Below the pieces are notes generated by a model, which saw nothing but the letters and a program-made list of their open reading frames with translations, made no database searches and was not told the DNA's origin. Shown here in pieces: positions 9,057 to 16,267 of a stretch of DNA of 64,000 nucleotides; the stretch's first letter is position 1; each line of letters opens with the position of its first letter. The DNA comes from Herbihabitans rhizosphaerae. Lineage in GTDB: Bacteria; Actinomycetota; Actinomycetes; Mycobacteriales; Pseudonocardiaceae. The stretch spans positions 403,219 to 467,218 of the forward strand of contig NZ_SGWQ01000002.1 in assembly GCF_004216555.1 (NCBI RefSeq), in the 5' to 3' direction. The translations under genes and the position numbers were made by a program.

Positions 9057-9595
9057 TCAGCGGTGGTGGGTGGCCAGGCGCAGCACGTCCGCGAGCCACG
9101 GGGTGAACTCGTGCGGGCCGGCCGTCATCCGCTGTCGCAACACATCCGGGTCCTGCCAGGTGTAGTCGGCCACCTCGTTCGGGTCCGGCACCGGCGTGCG
9201 CCCCTCGAGCACGCCGGTGAGGACGTGGTCCCATTCGTGCTCCACCCGTCCGGTGGTGGTGTCCACCGCGCGGTAGGTGAACGTGCCGACCGGGGTGAGC
9301 CGCGCGGTCGGCCCATCTCCTCGGCCAGCCGTCGCCCTGCCGCGGCGGCCAGGTCCGCACTCGGTTCGGGGTGACCGCAGCACGTGTTGGACCACCGCGA
9401 CGCGAACCGGGTCTTCGCCGCGGCCCGCTGTTGCAGGAGAATCCGCCCGGCACCGTCGAACAGCAGCACCGAGAACGCCCGGTGCCGCTGTCCCGGCGCG
9501 ATGTGCGCCTCGTCGACGGTGCACGCGCCGGTCGCGGCTCCGCTGTCGTCCACCAACTCGACCAGGAGGCGCTCGCGATCGACGGGCGCACTCAT
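9057..9595 (-). pseudogene. idi: Isopentenyl-diphosphate delta-isomerase (idi), frameshifted
   Basis: Type I IPP isomerase (Nudix fold), which interconverts IPP and DMAPP. The first part (from ATG at 9595) reads MSAPVDRERL ... FASRWSNTCCGHPEP with the catalytic Cys and a Nudix-like segment ending RRLAEEMG. The rest, TARLTPVGTFTYRAV ... YTWQDPDVLRQRM, lies in another frame. Adding one base in the short G/C run at about 9310-9314 restores a normal protein of about 179 residues. The start overlaps the stop of the GPP methyltransferase (ATGA), so it is the second gene of that operon. It is either a real frameshift or a homopolymer error. Confidence 0.85.
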
Positions 9596-10470
9596 GTGCC
9601 GATCTTGTCCGCCGCGATGAGCAGGTAGTGGAAGCTGCCCTCCCGGTACGCGGTCAGGAACGCGTCCTCGATGCCGGTTGCCACCGACGAGCGGGCGCGC
9701 AACTCCCAGTACGGGATGGTCGCCGCGGTCAGGTCGACCACGCTGATCGGCGCGAAGTTGTTGGCTGTCAACGCTTTGAAGTACTCGCTGCGGGGGTGGA
9801 TGTTGCAGATGTAGTGCTGGTCGATCTGGCTGACCGCGCGGGACCGGCCGCCGGTGACGTCGTTGTAGCACCCGGTGATGCACACGTAGCGGCCGCCGAA
9901 GCTCATGAGCCGCCCGAACTCCTCGAACAGCTCGTGCAGGTCGACGTACATGGTGGTCTCGTTGGTCCAGATGCCCCGCCGCGAGCCACTGGTGAACCCG
10001 GTGTCCAGCATGTTGCGGAAGTGGAACCGCACCGCGTCGGCCACGCCACGCTCGGCGGCCTGGTTGTTGGCGAACCTGACTTGCTCCTCGGAGATCGAGA
10101 CCCCGTCGACCTGGCAGCCGAACCGCATGTTCGCCATGAAGCTGGTGCCGCCGCGCCCGGAACCGCCGTCCAGGAGCGCGTCGCCGGGACCGATGTCGCC
10201 GAGGTGGTCCAGCAGCACGTCGGCCTGCGCGGTCTCCAGCCGGTGCATCTCCTTGATGACCGCCTCGTCGCGGTCGCCGGCGGGCGTGTCGAGCACCGCG
10301 GGGTCGTAGTCGCCGAGGCCGTAGTGGTGGTGGAAGAGACCGTCGACCTCGCCGAGCCGGATGTTCACCGGGTCGCGCTCGGCGTTCCAGTACTGGGCCA
10401 CCGATCGCTGGTACTGGCTACGCAGAACAGCTGCCGACGGGTCGGCGGTCCTGGGCTGGGACATGGTCAT
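9592..10470 (-). CDS. Geranyl diphosphate 2-C-methyltransferase
   Basis: SAM-dependent enzyme that methylates GPP at C2, the committed step of 2-methylisoborneol synthesis. The 292-residue protein carries the family blocks YWNAERDPVNIRLGEVDGLF and HHHYGLGDYD and the SAM site LLDGGSGRGG (about 99-108). The ATG chosen (MTMSQPRT) is preceded by GGAGGA at good spacing; the frame runs open for 88 codons further upstream without a ribosome site. It is divergent from the 2-MIB synthase across a 444-base gap and overlaps idi downstream. In Streptomyces coelicolor the equivalent two genes are co-directional. Confidence 0.93.
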   Translation of the reverse strand: MTMSQPRTADPSAAVLRSQYQRSVAQYWNAERDPVNIRLGEVDGLFHHHYGLGDYDPAVLDTPAGDRDEAVIKEMHRLETAQADVLLDHLGDIGPGDALLDGGSGRGGTSFMANMRFGCQVDGVSISEEQVRFANNQAAERGVADAVRFHFRNMLDTGFTSGSRRGIWTNETTMYVDLHELFEEFGRLMSFGGRYVCITGCYNDVTGGRSRAVSQIDQHYICNIHPRSEYFKALTANNFAPISVVDLTAATIPYWELRARSSVATGIEDAFLTAYREGSFHYLLIAADKIGT

Positions 10471-10914
10471 TCTCGCACTCCTCCGTGACGTTGATGATGA
10501 TTCGTAATCACTGAATGATCGAGTTGGCCGACGGTCAGCCGCGAATTCGCACCCCGATCGACTGTGGCACTTCCGCTCCCCGGTGCACCAGTCCACCGAT
10601 TGGGGGTACTCCTGAGGAAAACGGACGATTAGCTCGACTGCCGTAGTCGCGGCGTGATCGCTGTGACCCTCGGTGAATCCCCGCACGGACGAGCGGAATC
10701 GCCGCACAACCCTTTCGTGTGCTTGCCTGGTCATGAGGTGCTGCTACGTTGGATTTGGCCGAGCAATGGCGCTGCGGCCATATTGATCGAGCGACCACCA
10801 CTCGCGCCGCCCCCACTTCGCCAACGCCCGCCACGACGGCGGGTTATCGCGGCATTCAGCGGAGAAATGCACCAGGCTCGAAATTCTGGAAAACGTCGAA
10901 CCCGGAAGGTCGGT
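10471..10914. promoter_or_regulatory. Divergent promoter region of the 2-MIB locus
   Basis: This 444-base gap has no convincing gene; the open frames crossing it in both directions lack ribosome sites and family signatures. Both terpene genes must be transcribed from here. TTGCCT (10723-10728) and TACGTT (10745-10750) with a 16-base spacer form a possible promoter for the synthase; GGAAGG at 10904-10909 is its ribosome site. No clear operator palindrome was found. Confidence 0.4.
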
Positions 10915-12189
10915 ATGACATCCACTCGCACCGGAATCGTCGAGTCGCTGCTGGCCGACATGGCGGGAGCGCCGCCGGCGGATCTCTCCCGATTGCTGGA
11001 ACCGAGCAGTGGTCGGGTGGCGCGCACACCGTCGACCGTGCAGCGCTTCACGAGTGGGCTCGGCACCTCGGCGGTGCGGGTCCCGTTGTCCGAGCCGGTA
11101 CCGCCGGCCACCCGCGATCTCGGCACGCACGACATACCCCGGCTCACCGGGCTCGGCACGTCCGCCGTGCAACTCGTGGCACCACCTGTCGAGCAACCGA
11201 GCGAGCCCTCGCCGTCGACGGACGACTCGATGCCCGAGCTGTTCTGTCCTGGTCCGGTGCGCGACGACCCGGCACTCGGTGAGGAGGTGAACGAGCGCGT
11301 CGTGGAGTGGGCGGGCGAGGTCGGCATCTATCCCGGCGAGCTTGATCATCTTCGGAACTGCGACTTCGGCCGGCTGATCATGCTCACGCACCCGGCCACC
11401 GATGACCCGGACCGGCTGCTGGCCGCGACGAAGTGCGTGGTGGCCGAGTGGGCCGCCGACGACTACTACATCGACGAGGTGGACCTGGGTGCTGACCCGG
11501 CCGCCGCGGCGTCGCGGATGTCAACTCTCAACGCGATCATCGATCCCGCCGGCCTGCCCGCCGAGTACACGCCTCAGTTGGACGAATACCGCACGGGGGA
11601 GCCGATCGCCACCGCGTTCCGCAGCGCCATGCGGCATCTCGCCCAGTACTGCTCACCCACCCAGCTCGGCCGGTTCCAGCACCAGATGACCTTGATGTTC
11701 ACCGCGTGGAACCACGCCATCGAGTGGCGCGCGGAGGGGCGCATGCCCGCGGTGTGGGAATACCTGGTGCAACGGAACATGGACAGCTACTTGCCGCCGA
11801 TGATCCTGATCGACGCGGTCGCCGGGTACGAACTGCCCGCGACGCAGTTCTACGTTCCGCCGGTGCGCCGTGCGTTCACGATGGCCGGCCTGGCCAACGT
11901 CCTGCTCAACGACCTGCACTCCGCCGGGCGTGAGTCCGACAATGACGTGAACCTGCCCCGGGTGATCGCGCTGGAGAACGGCTGCGCGATGCGCGAAGCG
12001 ATCAAACGCACTGTCGAGATCCACAACGAGCTGATGCACACCTTCGTCGCCGAGGCGGCTCTGCTGTCCGCCACCGATCCCACCCTGCGCCGATTCTTCA
12101 CCGACGTGTGGGCCTGGCTGGGCGGCAGCCGCGAATGGCACGCCACCACCCGCCGCTATCACACCGACCCCGCCGACACCCCGACCTGA
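10915..12189 (+). CDS. 2-methylisoborneol synthase (class I terpene cyclase)
   Basis: Cyclises 2-methyl-GPP to 2-methylisoborneol, the earthy odorant. The 424-residue protein has the long Pro-rich N-terminus of this family, including two near-repeats of GLGTSAV (about residues 50 and 80). The terpene-synthase domain shows the acidic motif DDYYIDE (starts at 182) and the metal-binding NSE motif NDLHSAGRE (332-340), followed by the closing RY pair near the C-terminus (TTRRYH). ATG is preceded by GGAAGG. It is divergent from its partner methyltransferase rather than in tandem with it. The related product 2-methylenebornane cannot be excluded. Confidence 0.93.
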   Translation: MTSTRTGIVESLLADMAGAPPADLSRLLEPSSGRVARTPSTVQRFTSGLGTSAVRVPLSEPVPPATRDLGTHDIPRLTGLGTSAVQLVAPPVEQPSEPSPSTDDSMPELFCPGPVRDDPALGEEVNERVVEWAGEVGIYPGELDHLRNCDFGRLIMLTHPATDDPDRLLAATKCVVAEWAADDYYIDEVDLGADPAAAASRMSTLNAIIDPAGLPAEYTPQLDEYRTGEPIATAFRSAMRHLAQYCSPTQLGRFQHQMTLMFTAWNHAIEWRAEGRMPAVWEYLVQRNMDSYLPPMILIDAVAGYELPATQFYVPPVRRAFTMAGLANVLLNDLHSAGRESDNDVNLPRVIALENGCAMREAIKRTVEIHNELMHTFVAEAALLSATDPTLRRFFTDVWAWLGGSREWHATTRRYHTDPADTPT

Positions 12190-12190
12190 T

Positions 12191-12334
12191 TCACGGTCCA
12201 GTGCCCTCTGCGGGCCCGTGTTCGGCTTGGCTGACCCAGGTGGCGATCTGCGTTCGGTTGCGGAAGCCAAGCTTGGTCAAGATGTGGTCGATGTGGGTTT
12301 CCGCAGTGCGTTGCGCGATGAAGAGCACCTCGAC
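12191..12334 (-). pseudogene. LuxR-type regulator remnant (C-terminal helix-turn-helix only)
   Basis: The frame encodes about 47 residues containing RTAETHIDHILTKLGFRNRT followed by QIATWV, the last helices of a GerE/LuxR DNA-binding domain. The upstream part of the domain and the rest of the regulator are missing: the frame continues into low-complexity Ala/Pro sequence. It is convergent with the 2-MIB synthase, one base from its stop. It may be a relic of the chromosomal gene that lay next to the tRNA-Pro terminator. Confidence 0.6.
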
Positions 12335-12489
12335 TGCAGGACTTGCCGACGCAGGTGCGGGAGCTGTCGCACACGGTGCGGGCTTTGGCGGACCGAGTGA
12401 AGGCGTCGATGGGTGGTGGGCCGGCGGGGTGTCCACATGTGGTCCACACGGATCTCGGCGCAAGATCGACACTGAATGTGTTCGCAGAC

Positions 12490-12536
12490 GAAAGAAAGCC
12501 TCCCTACCTGGGGTCTACCCTGGTTGTGAGGCTTCT
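12490..12536 (-). terminator. Original tRNA-Pro terminator, displaced by the inserted element
   Basis: Read on the minus strand, AAGCCTC ... GAGGCTT (12534-12528 and 12502-12496) forms a stem followed by TTCTTTCG. It lies just beyond the 3' tRNA fragment at 12545-12587, where a terminator of an uninterrupted tRNA-Pro gene would be expected. Confidence 0.6.
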
Positions 12537-12544
12537 CGTCGTCT

Positions 12545-12587
12545 GTCGGGCTGACAGGATTCGAACCTGCGACCCCTTGACCCCCAG
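12545..12587 (-). repeat. Attachment-site repeat: 3' 42 nt of tRNA-Pro(GGG) plus one base
   Basis: Perfect 43-base copy of 16056-16098. It spans from one base past the tRNA 3' end through the acceptor strand, T arm and variable loop into the anticodon loop, then diverges (GGACTACAGG instead of TCAAGTGCGC). A tRNA 3' fragment at the far boundary is the mark of site-specific integration by a tyrosine integrase. Confidence 0.85.
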
Positions 12588-13149
12588 GACTACAGGGAAG
12601 TCGTTTTCACAGGTCAGACGGTGTTTCGTGGTCGTGCGCGAAGTGACCCGACGTGCGGGTTGTTCATGGTCGCGTATGGCGTGTGGTCCCCAAACGGTCC
12701 CCAAGATCGCCGCTGGTCGGAGCCGCCTGCGCATCGCTGCCTCCCTCGGCGACTCAAGTGATCAATCGCGGTACCTGCTCGCCCCCGTTCCCTCGTACAG
12801 GCCATCCCTAGCGGCGGGTCGGCGGCGTCAAGGGTGGGAGCTTGCGACCATCGCGAAGCGACGCCGTAGGCGCTCTTGATGCCGTCGGCACGGCGTTAGA
12901 CGATCAAGTCCAGAGGGACATCCGGTGCCACGCGGGCGCACGCCTGCACCGCGGTTCGGTCGCGCTGCGTAACAGGCAGCGATCACGGCCCGATCCCTGC
13001 GACATGCGATCGGATAAGGTGCGTCGCCGGCGGCGCCCGCCCACGCATGCGCCACTGCGCGCCGCCGTCGGCGGCGCGCCCTTGATCCCATAGAGCCAAA
13101 TTCGGCAGCTCACCGCTAACGGCGGCGCGGAGATGTTCGAAGACCAAGC
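12588..13149. other. Left part of the tRNA-Pro element without a clear gene
   Basis: This 562-base stretch has only short frames without family signatures. The minus strand near 12690-12720 encodes ILGTVWGPHA, which loosely resembles the C-terminal end of some actinobacterial tyrosine integrases, but nothing catalytic is visible. A GC-rich hairpin lies at 13057-13079. It could be decayed integrase or excisionase DNA. Confidence 0.4.
13057..13079. terminator. GC-rich hairpin inside the element
   Basis: GCGCGCCGCC and GGCGGCGCGC form a perfect 10-base stem with a 3-base loop. It lies 70 bases before the small single-TM gene at 13150. There is no T-run after it on the plus strand, so the terminator role is only likely from its stability. 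Confidence 0.35.
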
Positions 13150-13437
13150 ATGTGGACGCGGGCGAAGGTCACCGACGCGGTACTGGACCTGGTGTGCGGC
13201 ATTGTGCTGATCGGTATCGCGGTTTTGGCACTGCTGGTTCTAGGTCTGGTCAGTGGCGGTGGCTCGTCGGGCTGTCAGCGTCACGATTGCGTGGAGGGTG
13301 GGGGAGGTGGGGGAGACGGCCCTGACCATCCCGATCCCGTGGACCTGTATCGCGATCTTCAAGAGATGTACCCGCAGCCAGAGCCGGAAGAAGAAGCAGA
13401 GGAGACTACAGAACAGGTTGACCGGCGGCGGGAGTAG
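13150..13437 (+). CDS. Small single-pass membrane protein, unknown
   Basis: A 95-residue frame: a short basic N-terminus, one strong transmembrane helix (about 14-36, CGIVLIGIAVLALLVLGLV), a Gly/Ser/Cys-rich linker with two Cys, then an acidic Pro/Glu tail (QPEPEEEAEETTEQ). No family recognised. There is only a weak ribosome site. It lies within the tRNA-Pro element and is convergent with the inositol-monophosphatase-like gene. Coding status is moderately supported by the membrane segment. Confidence 0.5.
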   Translation: MWTRAKVTDAVLDLVCGIVLIGIAVLALLVLGLVSGGGSSGCQRHDCVEGGGGGGDGPDHPDPVDLYRDLQEMYPQPEPEEEAEETTEQVDRRRE

Positions 13438-13447
13438 GGCGACCCGT

Positions 13448-14239
13448 CTACGTGCGTGGAACCAGTTCCAGCAGCGAGTCGGCAACTCCTGGTGTCACCG
13501 CGATGGTTTCAGTTGACGTAATGCTGTGGGGCGTGTTGCCCGCATCGATGACAAAGGCGCCGGCTTCGCGGGCGAGGAGGACGCCGGCTGCGGTGTCCCA
13601 CGGTTTGTTGGACAGGATGATGGTCGCGTCGGTGCGGCCTTCGGCGACCCAGGCGAGATCGAGTGCGGCGGAGCCGAACATGCGGACGCGTTCGACGTTC
13701 TCGGCGAGGCTGGTCGTGAGCTGGATGCGGCGGGCGTTCTTCGTGGCGGCGCTGGGGCCTACGGCGTAGTCGCCGATGGACACGATCGCTTCGGATAGCT
13801 CGGTCGTCTTGCTGACCTGGATTTGCCGGTCGTTGCAGAAGGCTCCGCGTTCGTGGGCGGCGTGGTAGCGAAGGCCGAGGAAGGGCGCCACGATTGCGCC
13901 GACGATGGGGCGGCCGTTCCTGATCAGCGCCAGGGAGACGCCGCACAAGGGGACGCCGTGGGCGAAGTTCGACGTGCCGTCGACCGGATCGAGGGTCCAG
14001 ACGTCCTGGTCGCCGTTGAGGTCGACTTGTCCGCCTTGCTCCTCGCCGAGGAAGGCGGCTTCGGGCGTGACGCGGGAGAGGAAGTCGCGAACGTCGGTCT
14101 CAATCTTGAGATCGACTTCGGTCACGGTGTCGCGGTCGCTCTTGTGCCGGACCTCGCCGGGGGCCATGTTGAGTAGCGTGTCGTAGCCGAGACCGACGGC
14201 GCGGCGGGCGATGTCCAGCAGCTCGTCAACGCTCTTCAC
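13448..14239 (-). CDS. Inositol monophosphatase family protein (element cargo)
   Basis: A 263-residue Li-sensitive phosphatase-fold enzyme acting on inositol phosphate or a related sugar/nucleotide phosphate. Motifs: the first metal ligand region AAFLGEEQGG (GEE), the second DPVDGTSNFAHG (DPxDGT) and the C-terminal NKPWDTAAGVLLAREAG (WDxAAG), all intact. The GTG start (VKSVDELLD) is preceded by AAGGAGG and overlaps the stop of the upstream regulator (GTGA), so the two are translationally coupled. Base composition looks lower in GC than neighbouring chromosomal genes. The physiological substrate is unknown. Confidence 0.88.
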   Translation of the reverse strand: MKSVDELLDIARRAVGLGYDTLLNMAPGEVRHKSDRDTVTEVDLKIETDVRDFLSRVTPEAAFLGEEQGGQVDLNGDQDVWTLDPVDGTSNFAHGVPLCGVSLALIRNGRPIVGAIVAPFLGLRYHAAHERGAFCNDRQIQVSKTTELSEAIVSIGDYAVGPSAATKNARRIQLTTSLAENVERVRMFGSAALDLAWVAEGRTDATIILSNKPWDTAAGVLLAREAGAFVIDAGNTPHSITSTETIAVTPGVADSLLELVPRT

Positions 14240-15120
14240 GGGCTGACCTCCTTCGCGCGATTCCACATGGAGTTGAAGACCTGGGCGAAGGTGTCGAACA
14301 ATCCGGTGTCACCGGAGCGCTCGAGTACGAGCGTGGGGGACTCGACTCCGCGTGCATCGGGCAGGTATGGCTGCACCACGCACTTGCTGTCGTCAACGAC
14401 GGTGATGTTGAACCGAACAGGTTCGTCGTAGGTGCGGATGCGGAGGTTCTCCGCGGCTTCGGGCGAGAGCTTGGCGCGGATGCGGCGAAGGGCGTCGATG
14501 TTGAGCTTGGTCAGCGTCGACAGGTGGCCGTCGGTCTGCGACTCCTCGCACTCGCGGCGTGCGATGTACTCGCCGTCGGGGTCGAGGAACAGGCAGTCAA
14601 CAGTGCAGCCGGACTCCAGTAGTTTCTTCAACGCGCGGTCGGGGTAGTGCTGGCACAGGATGTTCAGCGACAGCCCGACAAGCCGAAGTTTGTTCGCATC
14701 ATCGAACAATTGGCGCGGTGGCATGTCGTGCATGAAGTCCGACCGGCTCGCGTAGGCGGCAACGATATCGGCCACCTTTCCCGTTTCCGCTGACGCGACT
14801 GACTCGGCCCTCTGTGGACGCACTTGGGGCGACGTACCGGATTCTGGTACGAAGTCGAGACGGTTGTTGTACGGCTTGAAAAGCTGTTCTGCGGACCATT
14901 CCGGGAACATGCTTTCGAGAATTCGGCAGTGGTCGGCGTAGGGGAGTCCGACAAGGTCGCCGGACAGCCAGCGATAGAATTGAGCTTTGCTTGGATGACC
15001 GCCGCGAAGCTCTGGATCGATCTTTGCGGCCACCTTGTCGTACTCCTTGCAGAATGCGCGGTGCCCCTGTAGGTGCCGTTGTCGCAGCAGTACCTTGAGC
15101 AGGATGGCCTCGTCGGTCAC
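14236..15120 (-). CDS. DUF5919-like DNA-binding regulator (element cargo)
   Basis: A 294-residue protein. The N-terminal third (LLRQRHLQGHRAFCKEYD ... KAQFYRWLSGDLVGLP) resembles a Cro/XRE-like helix-turn-helix. The C-terminal half (about 140-285; LLESGCTVDCLFLDPDGEY, VRFNITVVDDSKCVVQPYLP) resembles DUF5919, which I recall as a ligand- or nucleotide-binding module; that naming is from memory. GTG start chosen because AAAAGGGGAG precedes it; the ATG 17 codons upstream has none. First gene of the operon with the inositol-monophosphatase-like enzyme. Confidence 0.7.
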   Translation of the reverse strand: MTDEAILLKVLLRQRHLQGHRAFCKEYDKVAAKIDPELRGGHPSKAQFYRWLSGDLVGLPYADHCRILESMFPEWSAEQLFKPYNNRLDFVPESGTSPQVRPQRAESVASAETGKVADIVAAYASRSDFMHDMPPRQLFDDANKLRLVGLSLNILCQHYPDRALKKLLESGCTVDCLFLDPDGEYIARRECEESQTDGHLSTLTKLNIDALRRIRAKLSPEAAENLRIRTYDEPVRFNITVVDDSKCVVQPYLPDARGVESPTLVLERSGDTGLFDTFAQVFNSMWNRAKEVSP

Positions 15121-15313
15121 GATCTCCCCTTTTCGCTGGTACGAGACGAGACTAGCACTGAGATGAGACAAGGACGAGACTGGGCGAGTCTAAGTGGCTC
15201 CCAGGAGAGACAGACACGATGTCGTGATGTGACCCGATTTCGCCGAGCTTGTACGTAGCGCCCCGCGCAGCGGGGTGTCGACGAGCGAGACGACGAAGAG
15301 AGGTCCATCGACG
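15121..15313. promoter_or_regulatory. Divergent control region with GACGAGACT direct repeats
   Basis: GACGAGACT occurs at 15145-15153 and 15173-15181, 28 bases apart, with the related GATGAGACA between them. The region separates the DUF5919-like regulator (minus) from the two small plus-strand genes. It is a plausible operator for autoregulation by the element's own regulator. GAGAGG at 15297-15302 is the ribosome site of the plus-strand gene. Confidence 0.45.
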
Positions 15314-15712
15314 ATGGCGATTCAAAAGGGTCAACGATTTTCGGTTGACTTCACCGATGGTGAACTCGCGAACGCCATGGCTATCGGCACGGCGGTCGGC
15401 CGGCAGAAAGACGCCGGTGTCGAGATGGTCGAACGTGAATTGGTCAAACATTGGGAAGCGGCGTATCGCGCCTATGGAGCAGCCTCGGAATCGCTGGCAC
15501 AGTCGCCGGCCGGTGACCCTGCGGCAACGAAGTCGATGGCCTCGGCTTCCTGGGAGGTAGCGGTCGCCTGGCGCGACATGGTGTCGAGCCCGGACACGTC
15601 GTGGTGGATCCGGGCCGCGGTCGGCGCGGCGGCGCAGGCGTTCGAGTTCCAGGCGCACGACTGGCAGGCGCGGCTTGAGCAGTCGCGGCGGTCAGGTGAT
15701 CGGTTGTGGTGA
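15314..15712 (+). CDS. Element-borne small protein, unknown
   Basis: A 132-residue soluble protein starting MAIQKGQRFSVDF; a GTG 13 codons upstream is an alternative start without a good ribosome site. It is mostly helical, with an Ala-rich centre (AYGAASESLAQS) and a Trp-containing C-terminal half (SWEVAVAWRDM, TSWWIRAA). No transmembrane segment or known motif is visible. It overlaps the next small gene by a few bases, so both are expressed together. Function is not recognised; its position suggests a role in element maintenance or in the cargo system. Confidence 0.6.
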   Translation: MAIQKGQRFSVDFTDGELANAMAIGTAVGRQKDAGVEMVERELVKHWEAAYRAYGAASESLAQSPAGDPAATKSMASASWEVAVAWRDMVSSPDTSWWIRAAVGAAAQAFEFQAHDWQARLEQSRRSGDRLW

Positions 15713-15981
15713 GCGAAGAGGGCGCACGGCCGAAGGTGCTGAGCGAGGCGCACGAACTGGTGTTGCGGAAGCGTCCGGAGCAAGGCGCCTCCTCGAAGGT
15801 GTGGCTGAACTACTTGCGAGACAGCGCGAAGTTGTACGCCGAGGTCGCGGAGACCGATCGTGGTCACCATCATGAGGCGCTGTATTGGGCAGGCAGCGTG
15901 CGCGCACGAGCCGAGGACATGGCCGCTCAGCTCGCCGAGAACAAGCGGGGAGTGCGGCCACCGCCGATGCCGCCGTGGTGA
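15706..15981 (+). CDS. Element-borne small helical protein, unknown
   Basis: A 91-residue protein (GTG start; a second GTG one codon later would overlap the previous stop as GTGA). Predicted almost entirely helical and charged (SEAHELVLRKRPEQ, AEVAETDRGHHHEAL, ARAEDMAAQLAENK) with a Pro-rich tail. No family recognised. It is the last gene before the terminator hairpin at 16005-16046 and the tRNA-Pro gene. Translational coupling with the preceding gene suggests they form a pair. Confidence 0.55.
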   Translation: MVSEEGARPKVLSEAHELVLRKRPEQGASSKVWLNYLRDSAKLYAEVAETDRGHHHEALYWAGSVRARAEDMAAQLAENKRGVRPPPMPPW

Positions 15982-16004
15982 GAAGATCGTCCTAAGAGTG
16001 ACGA

Positions 16005-16046
16005 AGAGCCTCCTGACCAGTGGTGATGTACTGGTGAGGAGGCTCT
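16005..16046. terminator. Strong hairpin terminator between element genes and tRNA-Pro
   Basis: AGAGCCTCCTGACCAGT pairs with ACTGGTGAGGAGGCTCT: 16 of 17 positions with one G/G mismatch and an 8-base loop, then TTTCG on the plus strand. It lies 10 bases beyond the tRNA 3' end, so it can end transcription of both the small genes (plus) and the tRNA (minus). It appears to replace the displaced original at 12490-12536. Confidence 0.75.
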
Positions 16047-16056
16047 TTCGTGACCG

Positions 16057-16130
<74 letters not shown>

Positions 16131-16267
16131 GCCACACCCCGGTGAGGTGCCGCGCCAGCTTAGCGCACCGCCTCCGCACCGGCCGGGCAGGGACCAACGC
16201 CCGCTTGACCTGCGTGATCAGAGATCGTTGACTGGGGGCCTGTGAACGGCGTCACAGGGAGGCAGGC

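Noticed and set aside
12330-12420. Plus-strand coiled-coil-like fragment LQDLPTQVRELSHTVRALAD
   Set aside because: It has a heptad-like look but no start, ribosome site or continuation; it may be a tail of a lost gene, but I cannot assign it.
12504-12734. A minus-strand frame encoding GVKGSQVRILSARQ
   Set aside because: This peptide is the translated 3' half of the tRNA-Pro repeat, a common false gene call at tRNA sites.
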